Below the pieces are notes generated by a model. It searched no databases, had not been told where the DNA came from, and was given only the letters and a program-made list of their open reading frames with translations. Shown here piece by piece: positions 9,201 to 22,336 of a stretch of DNA of 64,000 nt. How positions within the stretch are numbered: position 1 is the first letter of the stretch; every line of letters begins with the position of its first letter. Source of the DNA: Daphnia pulex (lineage: Eukaryota > Arthropoda > Branchiopoda > Diplostraca > Daphniidae); the NCBI RefSeq assembly GCF_021134715.1, contig NC_060025.1, forward strand, positions 186,001-250,000. Reading direction: 5' to 3'. Position numbers and translations under genes: made by a program.

Positions 9201-11841
9201 AAATCTCTTTTGCACTGAATGCTGTATAGTTGATTTTTCTCTAGGCAGTAGTACTATATAACAGCCAATATAAGCCATGCATCCAATTCCTATAATTTAT
9301 GGCCTCGCGTAATGTAATGACATAAATTCGGAGGAGAGCCGGAAATGGGCACGGCGAAGCTTGTTGGTTGGCGGTCGTCAGAAATGGGAAACTAGCGACA
9401 AGATCGATTCGCCTTTTTTGACGATCGACTGAATGACAGATAACGGCAAGTCACTCAGCCAAGTAAAGGAGAGAAAGCGCCGCATATCCGCGATGCTGAT
9501 TCAGTCTGAAAAATCTCGCAAACTCGGCAAAACTCAGCCAATGCTCTTGTCAAGCCTTGTTGTGCGGCTTCTTCGGGAGGGTGACAATACAGTCTGTGTA
9601 CAATAAGCATTACATGATCCCCGTAAAAAGGAAAAACAACTACACCAGATAAAGAAGATGAACGTCAACAACAGCAACAAAACATGTCCAACATTTTAGT
9701 AATATTAATTTACTATCGACGACGTGAATTTCAATCAAAACATGAACCGGAATAAATTAAACTATTATACATGTTACTATCAAAATAAAACTTGTCTTCG
9801 TAGGCCAACAGCTGTTTTTAAAATTCAATTTGTGAAATTTACAATAAAAGACCCTGAATATCATTTCGTCGTTCCAACATTTGCCAAGTAACCACACAAG
9901 ACGCTTTCTAAATGCATGGGTAGGCTCTACTACTTTAACACGGATCCTTTTTACGTCTTCTGTATATGTAATCGATACCTATAGTTTGCGGATTAGTTTC
10001 CTTGTTTACATTAGACCCAAAAAACGCGCAGTTTGGAACTGAATAACACAAAACAAACAACAGTGGAATATTTCGGGATTATTGATCCCGATTCAAAAGA
10101 GAATATCTGTAAAAGTATTAAGTTTGAAACTTGCAAAAATACTCTTTGACATTGTGGATGACAATAACAACGGAGCAGCCCCAAACCACTAAGAAAATAG
10201 AATCTTGATCAAGTGCCTTTATCGACTGAGAGATGCCGAAGTCGTAAAAAAGAAAACAGGAAAAATGATAAGAGCCGCCACGCGCCATTCAAGTTGATGG
10301 ACCTTATTCAATGGCGGGTATATACTACGCCAGCACAGCTCTGCTGCTGCTGCGAATGAAAAATAATCGAATGTTTTTCTTTATTTTTTTCTGATCGCTC
10401 TATATAGCACCACTCCCGTATATAACGTCTTGGGAGGAAACTCGTCCTACATAGAGCTGTTCGTTACTCTAAGTGGTGGCTTTCAGTTGTAGTTATATCA
10501 AGTTACTCTGCGATAAATTGTCTCCTGCAGACCTTTACACTGAAATCAATTTCTATTTAGTACTACTACTTTAGTCGATTGTATTTTACTTTGTCGACTT
10601 TTAGTATAAGCGGTTGACGACGTTGATCATTTGTTTGTTTCATCACGTTCAATGGCGGAATACGTCAAATCTTTAATTAGATGCGCCGTGGAAACTGGAA
10701 TGCAAATTCGCAAATTCAAAATTATTTCCTTTTCAAAGCTTCTTAAATACGTCTCAATTTTAATTGAAGAAAGTGGACCGAAAACAAAGTAATGAAATGC
10801 TAAATAAAATGAAATAACAGCCACACAAAATGAAATCAAGCAAATTGGATTGCCGCTAAGGTACGTATATCCCGTCAATAAAGATTGGGAGAGAATAAGA
10901 CGACGATGTTACGGCAACTTGGCTTTTCCCTCCTATAGGCTTGGATGACAGATAAACAATGATCATATATTATATCGCTAGCTCAAAGAATGTTTTTATT
11001 TTCCAACAGCGACTACGCGCGGTGGAACACTATAAAAGATTGCATTTCCCTCCAATTGGACATCATTCCTGCATATATAAAGATGGAGGGAATCTATACA
11101 CAAGACGAGCTAGTACATGTCTATGATGGATTGATGTGTGACGCCTCTAACGCCGCCCACGCCACCGCCCAAGTCAGTACATCTATAACTCTATTCAAGG
11201 TATCATATTCAAGACTATCTCTATTTTTGGCAAGCGAAATTCGATCTAGTCTTCTTGTTTTCCCCCTCATTTGACAGGAGGTATTTGGAGGCGCATTCCT
11301 GCCCGAAGCTAGACTCATAATCAACACTGACAGATGACCCGGATAAAAGCTGAGAGACTGGAACGACGACGAGCCAAAAGGGTTGACTTTGCTCATCGCA
11401 TTCCTGCGATGTTTATAGTTGTTGACGCGATGGAACGCCAATTGAAATGCTTATTATTATCAAAATACGAAACTGCAGAGTTCACAAAGTGTCTAGCTCG
11501 TTATCAAATCCAAGAGGAATGTGGTAACAAACCAATGAGATAATATATAAATTGAATACGCACCATCTCCATTCCTGGTTGGCTTTGATAGTCAGTGTGA
11601 ATATTCCCTCGAAGGCGAGTACCAGCAGCGAGATCGACAGGTACCAATAGGCAGGATCTTCCTTGATGGTCGTCACTCTCCATATTGCTGCGAACGCAAA
11701 AGAAATAAGAGAACAAACAATATCAAGACGGAGAATTTGATTTAGAAATGATCCGCGATATTAATACTAACCTATAAATCCGTGGCCAGCAAAAATGAGA
11801 CGTGTCAAAATAGCTTTGAGAACGTCCACAACTTTGCCCAT
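6264..11841 (-). CDS. Tmem26: TMEM26 family multi-pass membrane protein, 11 coding exons
   Basis: Coding exons (high to low): 11841-11772, 11687-11564, 8843-8678, 8605-8414, 8350-8048, 7978-7595, 7525-7227, 7166-6996, 6934-6844, 6785-6562, 6375-6264. All junctions are GT-AG and keep phase, giving about 711 residues. The first 300 residues align by eye with vertebrate TMEM26: MGKVVDVLKAILTRL at the start, VPSIWLLEF, IIGRWLLP followed by TRDQLSQLLL, GTAADIIEF, IWSWSLLQF, ILQDAPFF and LQFYRLIVVHAEK. A loop at residues 98-118 has sequons NVS, NGT and NST, as expected for an exposed loop. The remaining 410 residues form a cytoplasmic-looking tail with an acidic patch, a proline motif RPVPMPRK and a Ser/Arg-rich end; human TMEM26 is only about 370 residues in all. 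The family's biochemical role is not established. Reading through the last intron instead ends the protein at SVSH (stop 6546-6548). A 5' UTR acceptor (TTTTTTAG) lies at 11896. Confidence 0.92.
8944..9045 (+). repeat. Dispersed repeat, copy 1 (inside TMEM26 intron 2)
   Basis: Carries AACGAAAGCAGACGACATTC, then ATTAAAAATCGACTAAG, then TAAACCGCTTAAAAGTG. The same ordered blocks occur at 18361-18495 and 47715-47830, all on the plus strand. No inverted ends or coding frame are visible, so the class is unknown. Confidence 0.6.
9046..11563. other. Large second intron of TMEM26 (8844-11563)
   Basis: This 2.7 kb intron is far longer than the other TMEM26 introns (58-186 bases). Apart from the repeat at 8944-9045 I see no RNA gene or nested coding gene. 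A minus-strand frame at 10627-10878 is hydrophobic but resembles no known protein. Confidence 0.5.
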
Positions 11842-14800
11842 GTCTGTCGATCAAAACTTCACTTGAATCCAAATGATTTGGCGGGCAGAGTTTCACTAAA
11901 AAACAAATCAATTATGTAACATTTATTGGGCGATGTCGGACGCACCCAATGAGCAGCGTATCGTCAATCAAGCTTTCATTTTGTCTGGAACACACTTGTC
12001 ACTGGGCGTCACTTGTTAGCGGCCATCAGGAAACGTGAATTTCCCCGAAAAAAGTAAGTCTATACGGCCGTCCGTTGTGAATTGCACACTGGGAACAACT
12101 CGCACGGTGGAAAATGAGACTCGAAAAAATCCTTTGCTGCTACTCAAGTGGTTTTGCAGCCGCCGATTGAAAAGGGCCAAGTCTGAGGAATCAGGGAAAA
12201 AGAAAACAAGCCAAAAGCGGCCGCAAAAGCTCGGCACGTATCCGCGGAGGAGCTTCCGCGCCGCCGCACCAGTCTGGCAGAATGCCGAAGAAGCCGAGAT
12301 GCTCAAGACGTCACGCTGGAACCTTCAGATGCGGGGAGGGAGGGTCATCATCGGAAATGTTGCCGAAAGAAATCAAACAACAACAACAGTCCCGGCCATA
12401 TCATTAGACTGGCTTCCGTATATACGACGTACGACGTTGTTGAAATGCGTTTCCGCAATCCGCCTTGTTATAATACCGCGACCCGTCCAACGGGGACCAC
12501 CACCACATAGACAAGATGACGCAAAGTTATGAACGACTGAAATGTCCACGTACCCAGCGCTAGACTTTGGCTAATAAAAGACTATATAACTCGTTCACTT
12601 TTGTTTAATAAACTCTGAATCTATTATCTACAGCAGAATTTAAAGTTGATGACGACGCATCGTGTTAGGTAGATGATGATCAATCGACTTGTAAAAAAAT
12701 ACGACGAGGTTTTATGATTATTTTTTTAAGGGGTGGGGCTGTTGCATAATGCAAAGAGTAGATTTTTGATTTGGTTTTTAAATTCGTGACATTGTCCTGA
12801 AAATGAATTTTGGAAATGTTTTCGGCCTATAGATGATGGGCAGCAACATGCGGGGAGGAAAAAACGCGAGCGCAGTGATGTATGAGGAGGTCCAATAGAC
12901 GACACACTCGTTTCTTTTTTCGTTTTGTTGTTTTTTTGGTTGTTGTTGTTCGGGGCGGACGGGGGAGGGACCGAGGATGTCGACAGATTTTTGATAAATG
13001 CAACGGCACGAGGCTTTTTGGCAGCTAATCACAGACTGTGAGGGATCCGTCGGGCTCATGAAGGTGCATCTCCTGCTCTTTGTGTTTGGCTACTGCCAAT
13101 GCCAACCAAAACAATCAAAAGGCTATCCTATAACGACTATACCAGCCAGCAGATATCCTACACAAATAAACAAAGTGTGACTCCCCAGACAAAATATTCA
13201 ATTCTTTCTTTGTTTTTTCCGCCAAACAAACACGCTACGTATAGCCCAACTAATTGGTCTTTTCGAGCGCTTAATGTGCAAGGACTTGATCCAATGTTTC
13301 TACGTAACACTAATCTCAACGCTGGTAATATACTCTGAATTGAATTGGAACTTTCAATAACAATAAGGGACCCTGCCAAAACCATCGTCATGTCTTCCTG
13401 TTGTGCAAATATTCTCGACCAAACAAGCCTACAAAGACGTATGCCAAAATAAACCAATAATGATTCCCCCTTTTCCTTCTATTTATAAGCGGAAGGGATG
13501 AAGGACAAATTTGTTATTGTCACTTGTCACTGATTTCAGCTGGACGGCTGGTACACTATACTTGACGTTTAGAATTCGATTTCATTCGAAAAAGAATTTG
13601 TGATTTGGCAACCGCCAAAGAGCCATTTGAAAACTGCGTGGTCAAATGCAAATAAAAACGACGACTGCGGAAGTGATTTTCTTGGCTCTGGAAATCGTTT
13701 CACACAATCGCCCCGCTCAAAGACTCCTGTCCATGTCAAACTGCCAAACATCTTTCCAGCTCCTATATATGGGATATATTTTTATATTTCCAATGTCAAT
13801 GTCGTTTGGTGATCCAAAATTTAGTTTTAGATTTAGTAAGAACGCCCATTTGGTTCACGCGTGTGTTATAAAAGAATTCATTTTATAGATTCCATCAGTT
13901 GAACTTTGCCTAGTCTGTTTTTCCCAGCTCTCAAAAGAGTCCCGGCCATCTCAACTTCACAACGCAGGCAGACTGCGTGTGTGTATGATTAATGACACGC
14001 CAGCTGCCAGGGCGATTGGCAACGTTTCTTCTCGGGGCGCATTATTGATTATCCAGTTGAAAACATTATGTTGTAGGCTAAATATTGCATTATCTGCATT
14101 CGTTTCGACGAGAGCTACACTATATACACACTCACTCGATCTGTCTATAAGCTATACGGGTGTAGATGTAGACTGAATCCGGCGTTTCCGTTTCCGCCCG
14201 CGCTTCCGGACCGCGTGCGCCAAAGGATCCTGCGATACATTGCTGCTGGCCAATAGATGCGATAACCCTATATGTACAAGATTCATTTCCTTTCGCTCGG
14301 TAGCTGTAAAACGTTTCAATCTTTTCCTCTCACCTCAATAAAAAGAATGGGCTGTCGTGCTACTCTTTATTAATTCAGAATGTTTAATTGTTCAAGGTTG
14401 ATTTTTTCTTAGTTTAGGCCTCACCTTTTGGGCTGGTCAGACACTCTGCAAGTTGCAAAAGAAATTTTCTAAAAATATCGACAGAATTTAAATCGCCGTC
14501 ACGCAAACATTTTGAATTATTTATCGCCAATCGTTTGGTAAATATTGAAAAGTTTCCCGCCACCAACCATGTTTAAAAAGATCCATGGAGTTGCCAAGAA
14601 GCGACTTCAATCCGACCAACCTTCTCAATCACTCCACCCACCAAGTATTTAATCAATCAATCACTGAGAGCACCCTCATGTTCAAAACAAATATTCAAAA
14701 TCGATCGAAGGAGCGCCGAGTTGCCGTGAAAGATATGACAAGCTGGTGGTTTCTTAAAACACCAAATAAGTGCTGAAAGTTTTACCACTTTTATATCGGT

Positions 14801-17800
14801 AAATTTCGCTTTTCTCGCAAAAATCCAAACAGAAAAACCGCCTGCCTAAACTTATATTTCTTCAAATAGCTGGGCTCTTTATGGGAACGAATAACAACAA
14901 ATATTAGGGCAGTTAAATGGCCTAGAGTTATTAAGGTGTCCAGGCTAGTGAGACACTTAATGATGGGCCGACATCAGAGCGATCCTTCAGCGAAAAACGA
15001 GATAAAACGTCTAAAAATGGGAAATATAAGTATAGTAAATAATCCAGCAGAGACGAGGAACACGGATGCGAAGAGACCAACAGCAGGAGGAGGTTGTCTT
15101 GGCTCGGGTCCCAACAATCCAGAAAATGTTACACCAACATTTATTTCTTTTCTCTCGTTTCTCCCTGTATAGTTCTAGACTATACTTTTGGTTCGTCTTA
15201 GTTTTTGGGCTTGGTCTTGTTATTTTTTATATCTCTCCTTTCGGGAAAAGGGCCGGACATTTCTTAGCACTTGGCACGACTTTCGATATCTACACTCGTC
15301 CGTGAGCTAGCAGCAGAGCTATAGGGCGGCGAAATCTCTCCCAGTCTGCCGTCTCTCGACCGGACAAATGGCTGCGAAATTCAATCAAATTCTCGTTACT
15401 TCCGTTCGACAGTCAGATATAATAGGGAGTCAAACCGCTCAAATCTTTCAGCTCACTGGTTCTTTCGCATTTGTTTGCAGTTTCTCTTTTTTCTCTTCTT
15501 CAAAATAATCATCATTTCCTTTTGTTTCTTTTTACTTCCCCTTCTCTTTAGTCCCTTGGGTTCCTCGTCTTCCGTTTCCTAGCCGTTGCCGATGCCGCAA
15601 AAGGTGCCAAATAAGACCAGAATGAGGCACAGACGGGAGCAGTTATACAACTACCTAAATATTCAATCGCTGCTATTTCAAAAAATTGATACCAGGCTAT
15701 GAATTAAGCCTTCATACTTGATACGGAATGATGCCAGCGGCATTCAAGAGTTGTCAAAACATTTAAAAAAGTCGTTGGCTGTTTGGCTATTCAAATGTTA
15801 TTCTTTCCTTTCCGTCAGCCTAGCCAGCATATTTCTTGATAACATAAATAGAACCATAATAAAAGAATATATTGATAAAGCCGGCAGCTGCTGTAGGCCT
15901 ATAAATATGATATCAAATCCGACGTACCATCAAGAATCAAACAAGTTATTAACTCGTCTATATTTCACCAAGAAAAGAAAAGAATAATTCCAAAGATGGA
16001 AAAAGAAGAAAGTTCTATGCTCTTTTTTCCTGTAATCTTATCTTTTATACCAAGAAGGAATTGAAAGATTTCTAACATCAATGTGTGAAGTTGGCTGCTC
16101 GAATCCGCCCTATCCTCCTCCCACATAGTGATTGAAAAATCAATACCACCTCTGTTCTCCCTTTAGATCTTCATTGCTACCGAGTATACGTACCTATATC
16201 TACTGGGATACACCGGATACTTGAACTACACTGGCTGAATCCTTTGACAAACGAAAGAAACTGCTGCAATACATTAATGCCATGCATGCCTAATTCATGT
16301 CTACGCGATTCTGTACTAAACCAAAACCAAAACCCAATAAAATGATGAACAAAAGTTACATTTCACGCACGTAATATTGACAAAATCGCCAATTTAAGTG
16401 ATGGCTTAAACTGATTGGAGTCCATTTTCGTATAGAGTGGCTGTTTCCCGTGTATACCCCTTCACATTTGATTAGCGGTGAAAAAAGACACTCTAGTGAA
16501 TTGACACCGGATAAGCGTGCGTGATTGTTAACGGCCGTTCTTCTCCTCCTTTTGTGTCGACTTACAACTTGATGAAAAATTCCAACGCGGTCGTAGACTA
16601 AATGTTGCAGCCAACTTTTGTCTGTTCTAGCCTGCTAGCCCTTCCTCTTGTACAAAATGACAAAAATAGATCTCGTTTGAAAAATTAATGAACACGTTGT
16701 CTACCTCAAGCATTACTTTGCATTCTCAATAGAAATCATATCCCTTTCAACAGGAAAAGAGATGAAGAAACGAAACAAATCCTAGGCTATGGGAATGGGA
16801 CTGAATTATGAACGCCCATAATAAAGTCCCTGCACGACAATAGATGGCACGATTTTTAAAATAAAGGGCCGAAGAAATAATAATTTGAGGAGACAACCTA
16901 TTATTTTATCGATTAAAAATCTGATAGCTTAAAAGATAGACCTTAAATGTCGACGCAAAAAGAATAAGAGTCAAATAATGAAATGGAACAGAAGCAAGAC
17001 GATCTGTAGATCTCAAAAAGTCAAGAGTCAATTACTGATTCGCACATCCATCAGGCACTTGAATGTACTCGAGCGCGGTCGAGCCGTCAAAGATTGGGAT
17101 CCGTTATCACGCGCTGAAGGCTAGCCGGAAGTGGCTATCTTGAGCGCTGTCTTTGACTTAACTCACCCTAACTTCAAGTGCATCATTGATTACGTGGACG
17201 GTTAAAAGGAGAAAAATACGCCGAGGGTCGTTATCAAAATGATTTGAATTTTGGAAATAAGAGGTGAAGAGTTTAAAGTTAAAATCTGTTTGAATTTGAT
17301 TGTTTACCCATAGACAAAGTTGTGAACCGAGCCCAATCTATAGAGTCGTTCGACAAATGAATTATTTAATGAACCTTTACTGAGCAAACGAAACTTTAGG
17401 GAAAAGAGCCATCAGTCAACCCGCCCAGCTCGTACTACGTAACGATTTATAATTAAAGCCATCAAATAATCAAAAAGGAAGAATATAAATACATTTTCTC
17501 CTACCTTTTAGCCTGGGAAATACGGCCAGGCATCCACAAGTGCTCCATCCATCCACAGAAAAGTTGAATTACGCCAAGCAGGATAGGGATAAGGGGTTCT
17601 CGTGAATACACCCACACTCACATGGACGTACACGAGGATATTAACAGAAAGGGGAAGAAGAAATACGTAACTCGAACGACATCGGTTGTTTCTCCAACGG
17701 TATGGTGTTTATCTAAATAAAAAATACAAAATAGGTTTACGAAAAAATATTAACAGAAACAGCAAGTAAGGAAAAGTTTAAAATGAGACAGTGGATAAAC

Positions 17801-18360
17801 CTTAACTTATAATAAAGGGGAGAATTTGAAAATTTCCATGTGGAATTTCAAATGCAAGTTGTGCATCATTAAAATATATAGCAAATCCCAGGAATAAAAA
17901 TAACGAAAAATCATTACCTAGACAAAGATCCTGAGATTGTTGCTGCTGACAGGTCTACATCAGCACACGCAGAACTTGCATACCATATTGTGAAGCTGGC
18001 TGGCTCAAGCTTCAAATCTGCACAAATTAGAAGGTAACATCACAGGTTAATACAGTGCAAACAAACTGGCATATGTATGGCTTACGTGATAAATGCTACT
18101 CAGGAACTAGCATTTCACAAATTTGGAACTGGTTTCTATTCTATTTAAGCTCCCATATAATCAATTCATTTTTATTCTTCGTTTTAATGAGATGCCATTT
18201 CATTTACCTGCCAAACAACATGGAGAGCCACGACACCAGAGTTCACACGACCATCACATTTTAGTCATTTTAATTGTTGCCTTGTTGGGCAGTTGGGCTG
18301 TTTTAGTGCAGCACGTACGTTTCCCTCCAAAAGTGATCCATTTTCTTTCTTTGTTTCTTT
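11842..18360. other. Intergenic region upstream of TMEM26
   Basis: This stretch should contain the TMEM26 5' UTR exon and promoter. The 5' UTR acceptor sits at 11896, but no unambiguous upstream donor or TATA element was identified. The longest open frame (12035-12532, plus) has no recognisable domain, codes only basic low-complexity sequence at its start, and probably arises from the GC-rich promoter-side sequence. No tRNA-like B box or known microRNA seed was seen. Confidence 0.45.
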
Positions 18361-18495
18361 CCTGAAACTTTTAAACGAAGCAGACGACATTTAAATTTCC
18401 AATTAATCATACTTAAGATAAGATATCGATTGAAAATTAAAAATCGACCTCTCACTAAATCCAAACCGCTCAACAACAAAAAGTGATTTTCGTAC
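18361..18495 (+). repeat. Dispersed repeat, copy 2 (upstream of CNMa)
   Basis: Contains AAACGAAGCAGACGACATTT, ATTAAAAATCGACC, CTAAATCCAAACCGCTC and AAAAAGTGATTTTC in the same order and orientation as copies 1 and 3. It is the most complete copy seen. Confidence 0.6.
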
Positions 18496-19740
18496 CCGTT
18501 ACGCAGCTATGTATCTATGGTGTACAGGACTGCAGGTGGAACTATCCTTATAATAAAAATGAAAAGTATGGCTGTTAGTCTGTTATCGAAGGATTTTGGT
18601 AACCTACAACTTATTCAAAATTATTCAAACTTCAGTGCTGCATCTTATAAAGTTGAATGTTTCACGCCGTAAGTCTTGCATATAGTTGTCAAAGCTTCCC
18701 TTTTACACATCGTATTCACGTCGTATTCACAAAAAAGGTGTTATTTATTTTCCCCCGCGGTTTATTTCCTCGGAAAACCAACTGTGTTTACCAATTGAAC
18801 TACACCTACGAGGTTGTGTTCAATGTTTTCTTTTTGAACTTTTTTATTGCGTTTTCTTTAACTTTGAAACTGTGAACTTGTTGGCAAACATTTCTCTTTC
18901 ATAAAAAACATGGCATTCATCTAGAAAATTCTATGAAATAAATCTCATTTTTCAAAGACGGTCGTCACATCAGTGCTACTGCTGATGCTTTCATAGCAGT
19001 CAAATAGCCTTTTCGACATACGGTATCCATTTGACTGTGGCGGAGAACTTTTAGTTTTCTGAAAAGATGCTATAAAAAGGCTAATGTGTCCAAGGGCAGG
19101 AACACAAATGTTTGCAACTATTTGTAGTTTGGCTCTTGATTACATTAAATCGAAAACAACCCTATACAGGCCTATATTGCACTTTTTATGAGTTAATCAC
19201 GTAGCCTACGTTGTGACACTGGCACACAACATAACGTTACATAGGACAGGCTGAACGCACTTTTTAAGCGGTGATGACGGTGACCGTTCAATACATATTA
19301 AACAAGGGGGGAGGGTATTTGGGTTAACTACCATAGCGTTAATAGTGTATACATGGACCTGAATACCGGATAAATTCTTAGTTAGTCAAGAGTATATACT
19401 CCCACTCTGTCTGTAATGTAATCTGCTGCAACCTGTTCAGTACTGCGCCAGCCAGCCAACTATTTATCTACCACCAGTACTATACCGAGCAGTTACGGGT
19501 CTGTGCGGCTATTTATAAAACTGTACGTGACGGAGAAGAACTTTCCTACAGCAAGAGTCAAACTTTGTTCTTTACTTTGTTTTTAAAACAGACAGAGCGG
19601 AGGTGTGCAATCTGATTTGAAAGTAGCTGCTACATGTCGATTGGCTATGGCGGCAGTGATGCTGCGAAGCCAATGCCCAGCCCAATGCAGGAATCGTCAA
19701 GTTTCCATTTGTTCTGCGCCTGATCCAGCAAGGGAAACGG

Positions 19741-19748
19741 TATAAATA
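19741..19748 (+). promoter_or_regulatory. TATA box of the CNMa gene
   Basis: TATAAATA lies about 250 bases upstream of the CNMa start codon. A transcript starting about 30 bases further on would include the 5' UTR intron at 19890-19985 (GTAAGT to CACAG). A second strong TATAAAAAG stands near 19072-19080 with no gene clearly attached. Confidence 0.5.
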
Positions 19749-19990
19749 CCGACACGACAAACCGATGGGAAACTGTCGAACAGAGCGCAGTAGTTTATTA
19801 GGCCTTGGCTTATGGTACCCGAAGTTTTCGTAGTCAAGTTTTAGTCAATCAATCGGCATCTATAGGCCTATACAGCGCACGTACAAATAGTAAGTAGTTT
19901 CAACCGATTTATATCAGAGCAAATTTCTCGATTATCCGTTGTAATAGTATTCACTTATCATACTGGCTCGTTTGTTGCATCACAGTTGAC

Positions 19991-20763
19991 ATGTTGGCGT
20001 TTTTAATTGCTGGGCTGCTCTTGTCAGCGGTGCCCAATATCAGAACCCAGCCGTCTCTGAATGAAATATTAGATACACCCCCGCCAACTGGAAACCCATT
20101 GAGCTGGGCTCGTCAGCATTCCAACACGGACGAAATGCTGCCGTTTGAAAGATTAAATCCTCGCTTTTGGCTCGGCCCGGAATACCGCCAAGCATTGAGA
20201 CAGATTGCCCAAATGCGTGAAGAAGATCCCCTAATCTATAATGGACTCAACGTTTATCGGGTATGTATGCATCACATGCAATCTAAATAATCTGCTATCG
20301 GTTTTGACTGATTACATCATCATTAAGGGAATTATGACGTTTTGATTGTAGGCAGCAGATGGTTTCATTGCACAAGGGTCAAATGCGATGGACAGAACCG
20401 ATATTGGTGTCCGTCTCTCTCCGGCGAGAGAACGGTATACAAAATTGCATTAAAGAATGTCCTAATAATTGTACAATTAATGTTTTTGTTTTCTTTCAAT
20501 GGTCTGAAACTTGATTTTACAGGTTACAAGTAGCTAATCCTGACGCTCAGTCCAATATGGGAAAACGAGACAGTTGTAAGTACAAGTAGACAGGACTGTA
20601 AAACAAAACAAATCCAATGTATTTGTACTGATGCGTTCTATTCAATTGCCTTTCAGACTTATCAATGTGTCACTTCAAGCTTTGCAATCTAGGAAGAAAA
20701 CGTCGAATTTCTCAAGGAGGACATACAGATCTTGTTACAAGTGATCTGAACGCTGAGAAATAA
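19991..20763 (+). CDS. CNMa: CNMamide neuropeptide precursor, 4 coding exons
   Basis: Coding exons are 19991-20260, 20352-20434, 20523-20575 and 20657-20763, joined by GT-AG introns of 88-91 bases with consistent phase, giving 170 residues. Residues 1-19 form a signal peptide (MLAFLIAGLLLSAVPNIRT). Near the C-terminus a dibasic KR (132-133) precedes DSYLSMCHFKLCNL, then the amidation glycine 148 and RKRR (149-152). The C-H-F-K-x-C-N core with two cysteines four residues apart, a C-terminal Gly-Arg-Lys-Arg signal and a short tail peptide are the hallmarks of the arthropod CNMamide hormone, which acts through a G-protein-coupled receptor after secretion. The mature peptide should be disulfide-bridged (C140-C145) and amidated. 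It ends in Leu where the insect peptide I recall ends in Met. Residues 20-131 hold no other clear dibasic-bounded amidated peptide. Confidence 0.9.
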
Positions 20764-22141
20764 AAGTCGATGAAAAAAAAAGAAATGTTCCCGAAAGACT
20801 CTGACGAAACTCACGTAACGCTAATTTATAATACACGAGACATTCGAATGTAATATGCCGCATACCAGACGTGTGGGGAAAAGAAAATACATTTGTAAAT
20901 TATTCCGCGTATACAAAATTATTTTGACTACTACATATCTTCATCAAAGTATTAGGACTATAATGTGTGGCCGTTCGTCAATGACGCAATTTGTTACGAC
21001 ACAAAAGGGCTTAATTATTCAATGTTTCCAACCAACATCCATCCCTATATTTAAAAACAACAAAACAGCAATTTGGTTTGTTTGTTTGTCATAAGTCATA
21101 GCGTGTATCGCCGTTGTTGCAAGGGCTTATAATCAGTGAAGAGAAAAACTTGTAGCTTTTCTCCTTTTTTTCAAGTGATTATTTTAAAGGGACGACGGTC
21201 CAGAGACTTGCTCTTGATCTTAACTTGTAACGGATGTAGCTATGAGGGGTCCCCAAACAACCTATACAAAAACCCGCTAAAAACACGAATTAACCAAAAG
21301 AGAAAGAATATTTCACACTGAAGCCTAGCCTCTTACACGAAGTTCAACACGGGGAATCGAATGGAAAACAAATTAATGAACAAAATCAAAACCCTGACCG
21401 CAGGAACACTCCCTAATAATGGGGTAAAATAAATAGCTTGAGCCTTGAGGCCAGGTACCCGTCATTAAATCTCCTAATTTCCTTCAATATTTTCAATGAA
21501 AAACCTCAAAACCCTCTAATAGCCTTCAATGGATAATCTTTCAGGGACAAATAATTTAAGTTACAAGAGTAAGCATGGCTTTTCAATTTCGTAATTAAGC
21601 AATTTTTGTGTACAAGTTTTGGACAACACTCTATTACAGACCGAATATTTACAATATTCAAGAGTAAGTATGGCGAATCTGAAGTGAGTGAGTCCCAATA
21701 GCTTTCAAAAGTGGAGCCACACATCAAAAGTAATTTTACTTTGGATTTGATCGTGTATGTTTGAATCTGCGTAGATTTTAAGCTCTCGTGAGTTCTCAAG
21801 AGCCATTAAAGATACAAGGTCCATGTCTGAACATCCAACTGTCTCTTCGATACGTAATACCGTAACTGAAAGGCACAATGAATATGTTAACCTAAAGTCA
21901 CCAAGTGCTTTTATAAGGTGTCATAGGACAAAGCATAGACAATTTGGGGTGATATTAGACTGTAAGTGTTCTAGCAATAAAGCTCACTCATTAGATTTGT
22001 GATAACGTGCTTTTCGTCTACGCCCGGTTTCTAAATCAATTAATAATTCAATAAGTTTTCACGCGCACTAAAATTCGTAAAACTTCTTAAATTTGAGGTC
22101 GAAATCTTGGGTCAGTAAAAAAAACTTTAAAAAAACTTTTA
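20764..22141. other. Downstream flank of CNMa, no confident gene
   Basis: AT-rich sequence. A minus-strand frame at 21506-21799 (97 codons) has leucine-rich stretches but no ATG-supported or recognisable product. An AATAAA overlaps the CNMa stop codon region; no better poly(A) signal was singled out. Confidence 0.4.
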
Positions 22142-22229
22142 GAGGGTCATGAGTCTAACCCGGAATCCCACCAGTAAAACTGGCCTCTGACTCTTCTCTC
22201 TTCTTCAATGTCCAGGTAATCTCCCTGGG
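22142..22229 (-). repeat. Copy 2 of the protein-derived GDYL module
   Basis: On the minus strand this reads GDYLDIEEERRVRGQFYW and continues into GGGTTAGACTCATGACCCTC, matching 2704-2807. Upstream in the same frame is TGGNSALIDCAQ, which weakly recalls the start of an ankyrin repeat, and an acceptor-like AAGACAG precedes it. It could be the last exon of the minus-strand relic at 22745-23760. Confidence 0.5.
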
Positions 22230-22336
22230 CACAGTCAATCAAGGCAGAGTTTCCCCCTGTCTTGATAACTGGTTATGGAATTCAAGAACGGTGTGTTAGT
22301 TTAAATAATCTGGGAAGAAAATGAGTAACTTTGGGA

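Noticed and set aside
10627..10878. Hydrophobic 83-codon minus-strand frame in TMEM26 intron 2
   Set aside because: No family resemblance, no splice signals in phase with TMEM26, and AT-rich DNA yields hydrophobic frames by chance.
12035..12532. 165-codon open frame on the plus strand upstream of TMEM26
   Set aside because: No recognisable domain, no splice or promoter context, and the text is basic low-complexity sequence; it lies where the TMEM26 promoter is expected.
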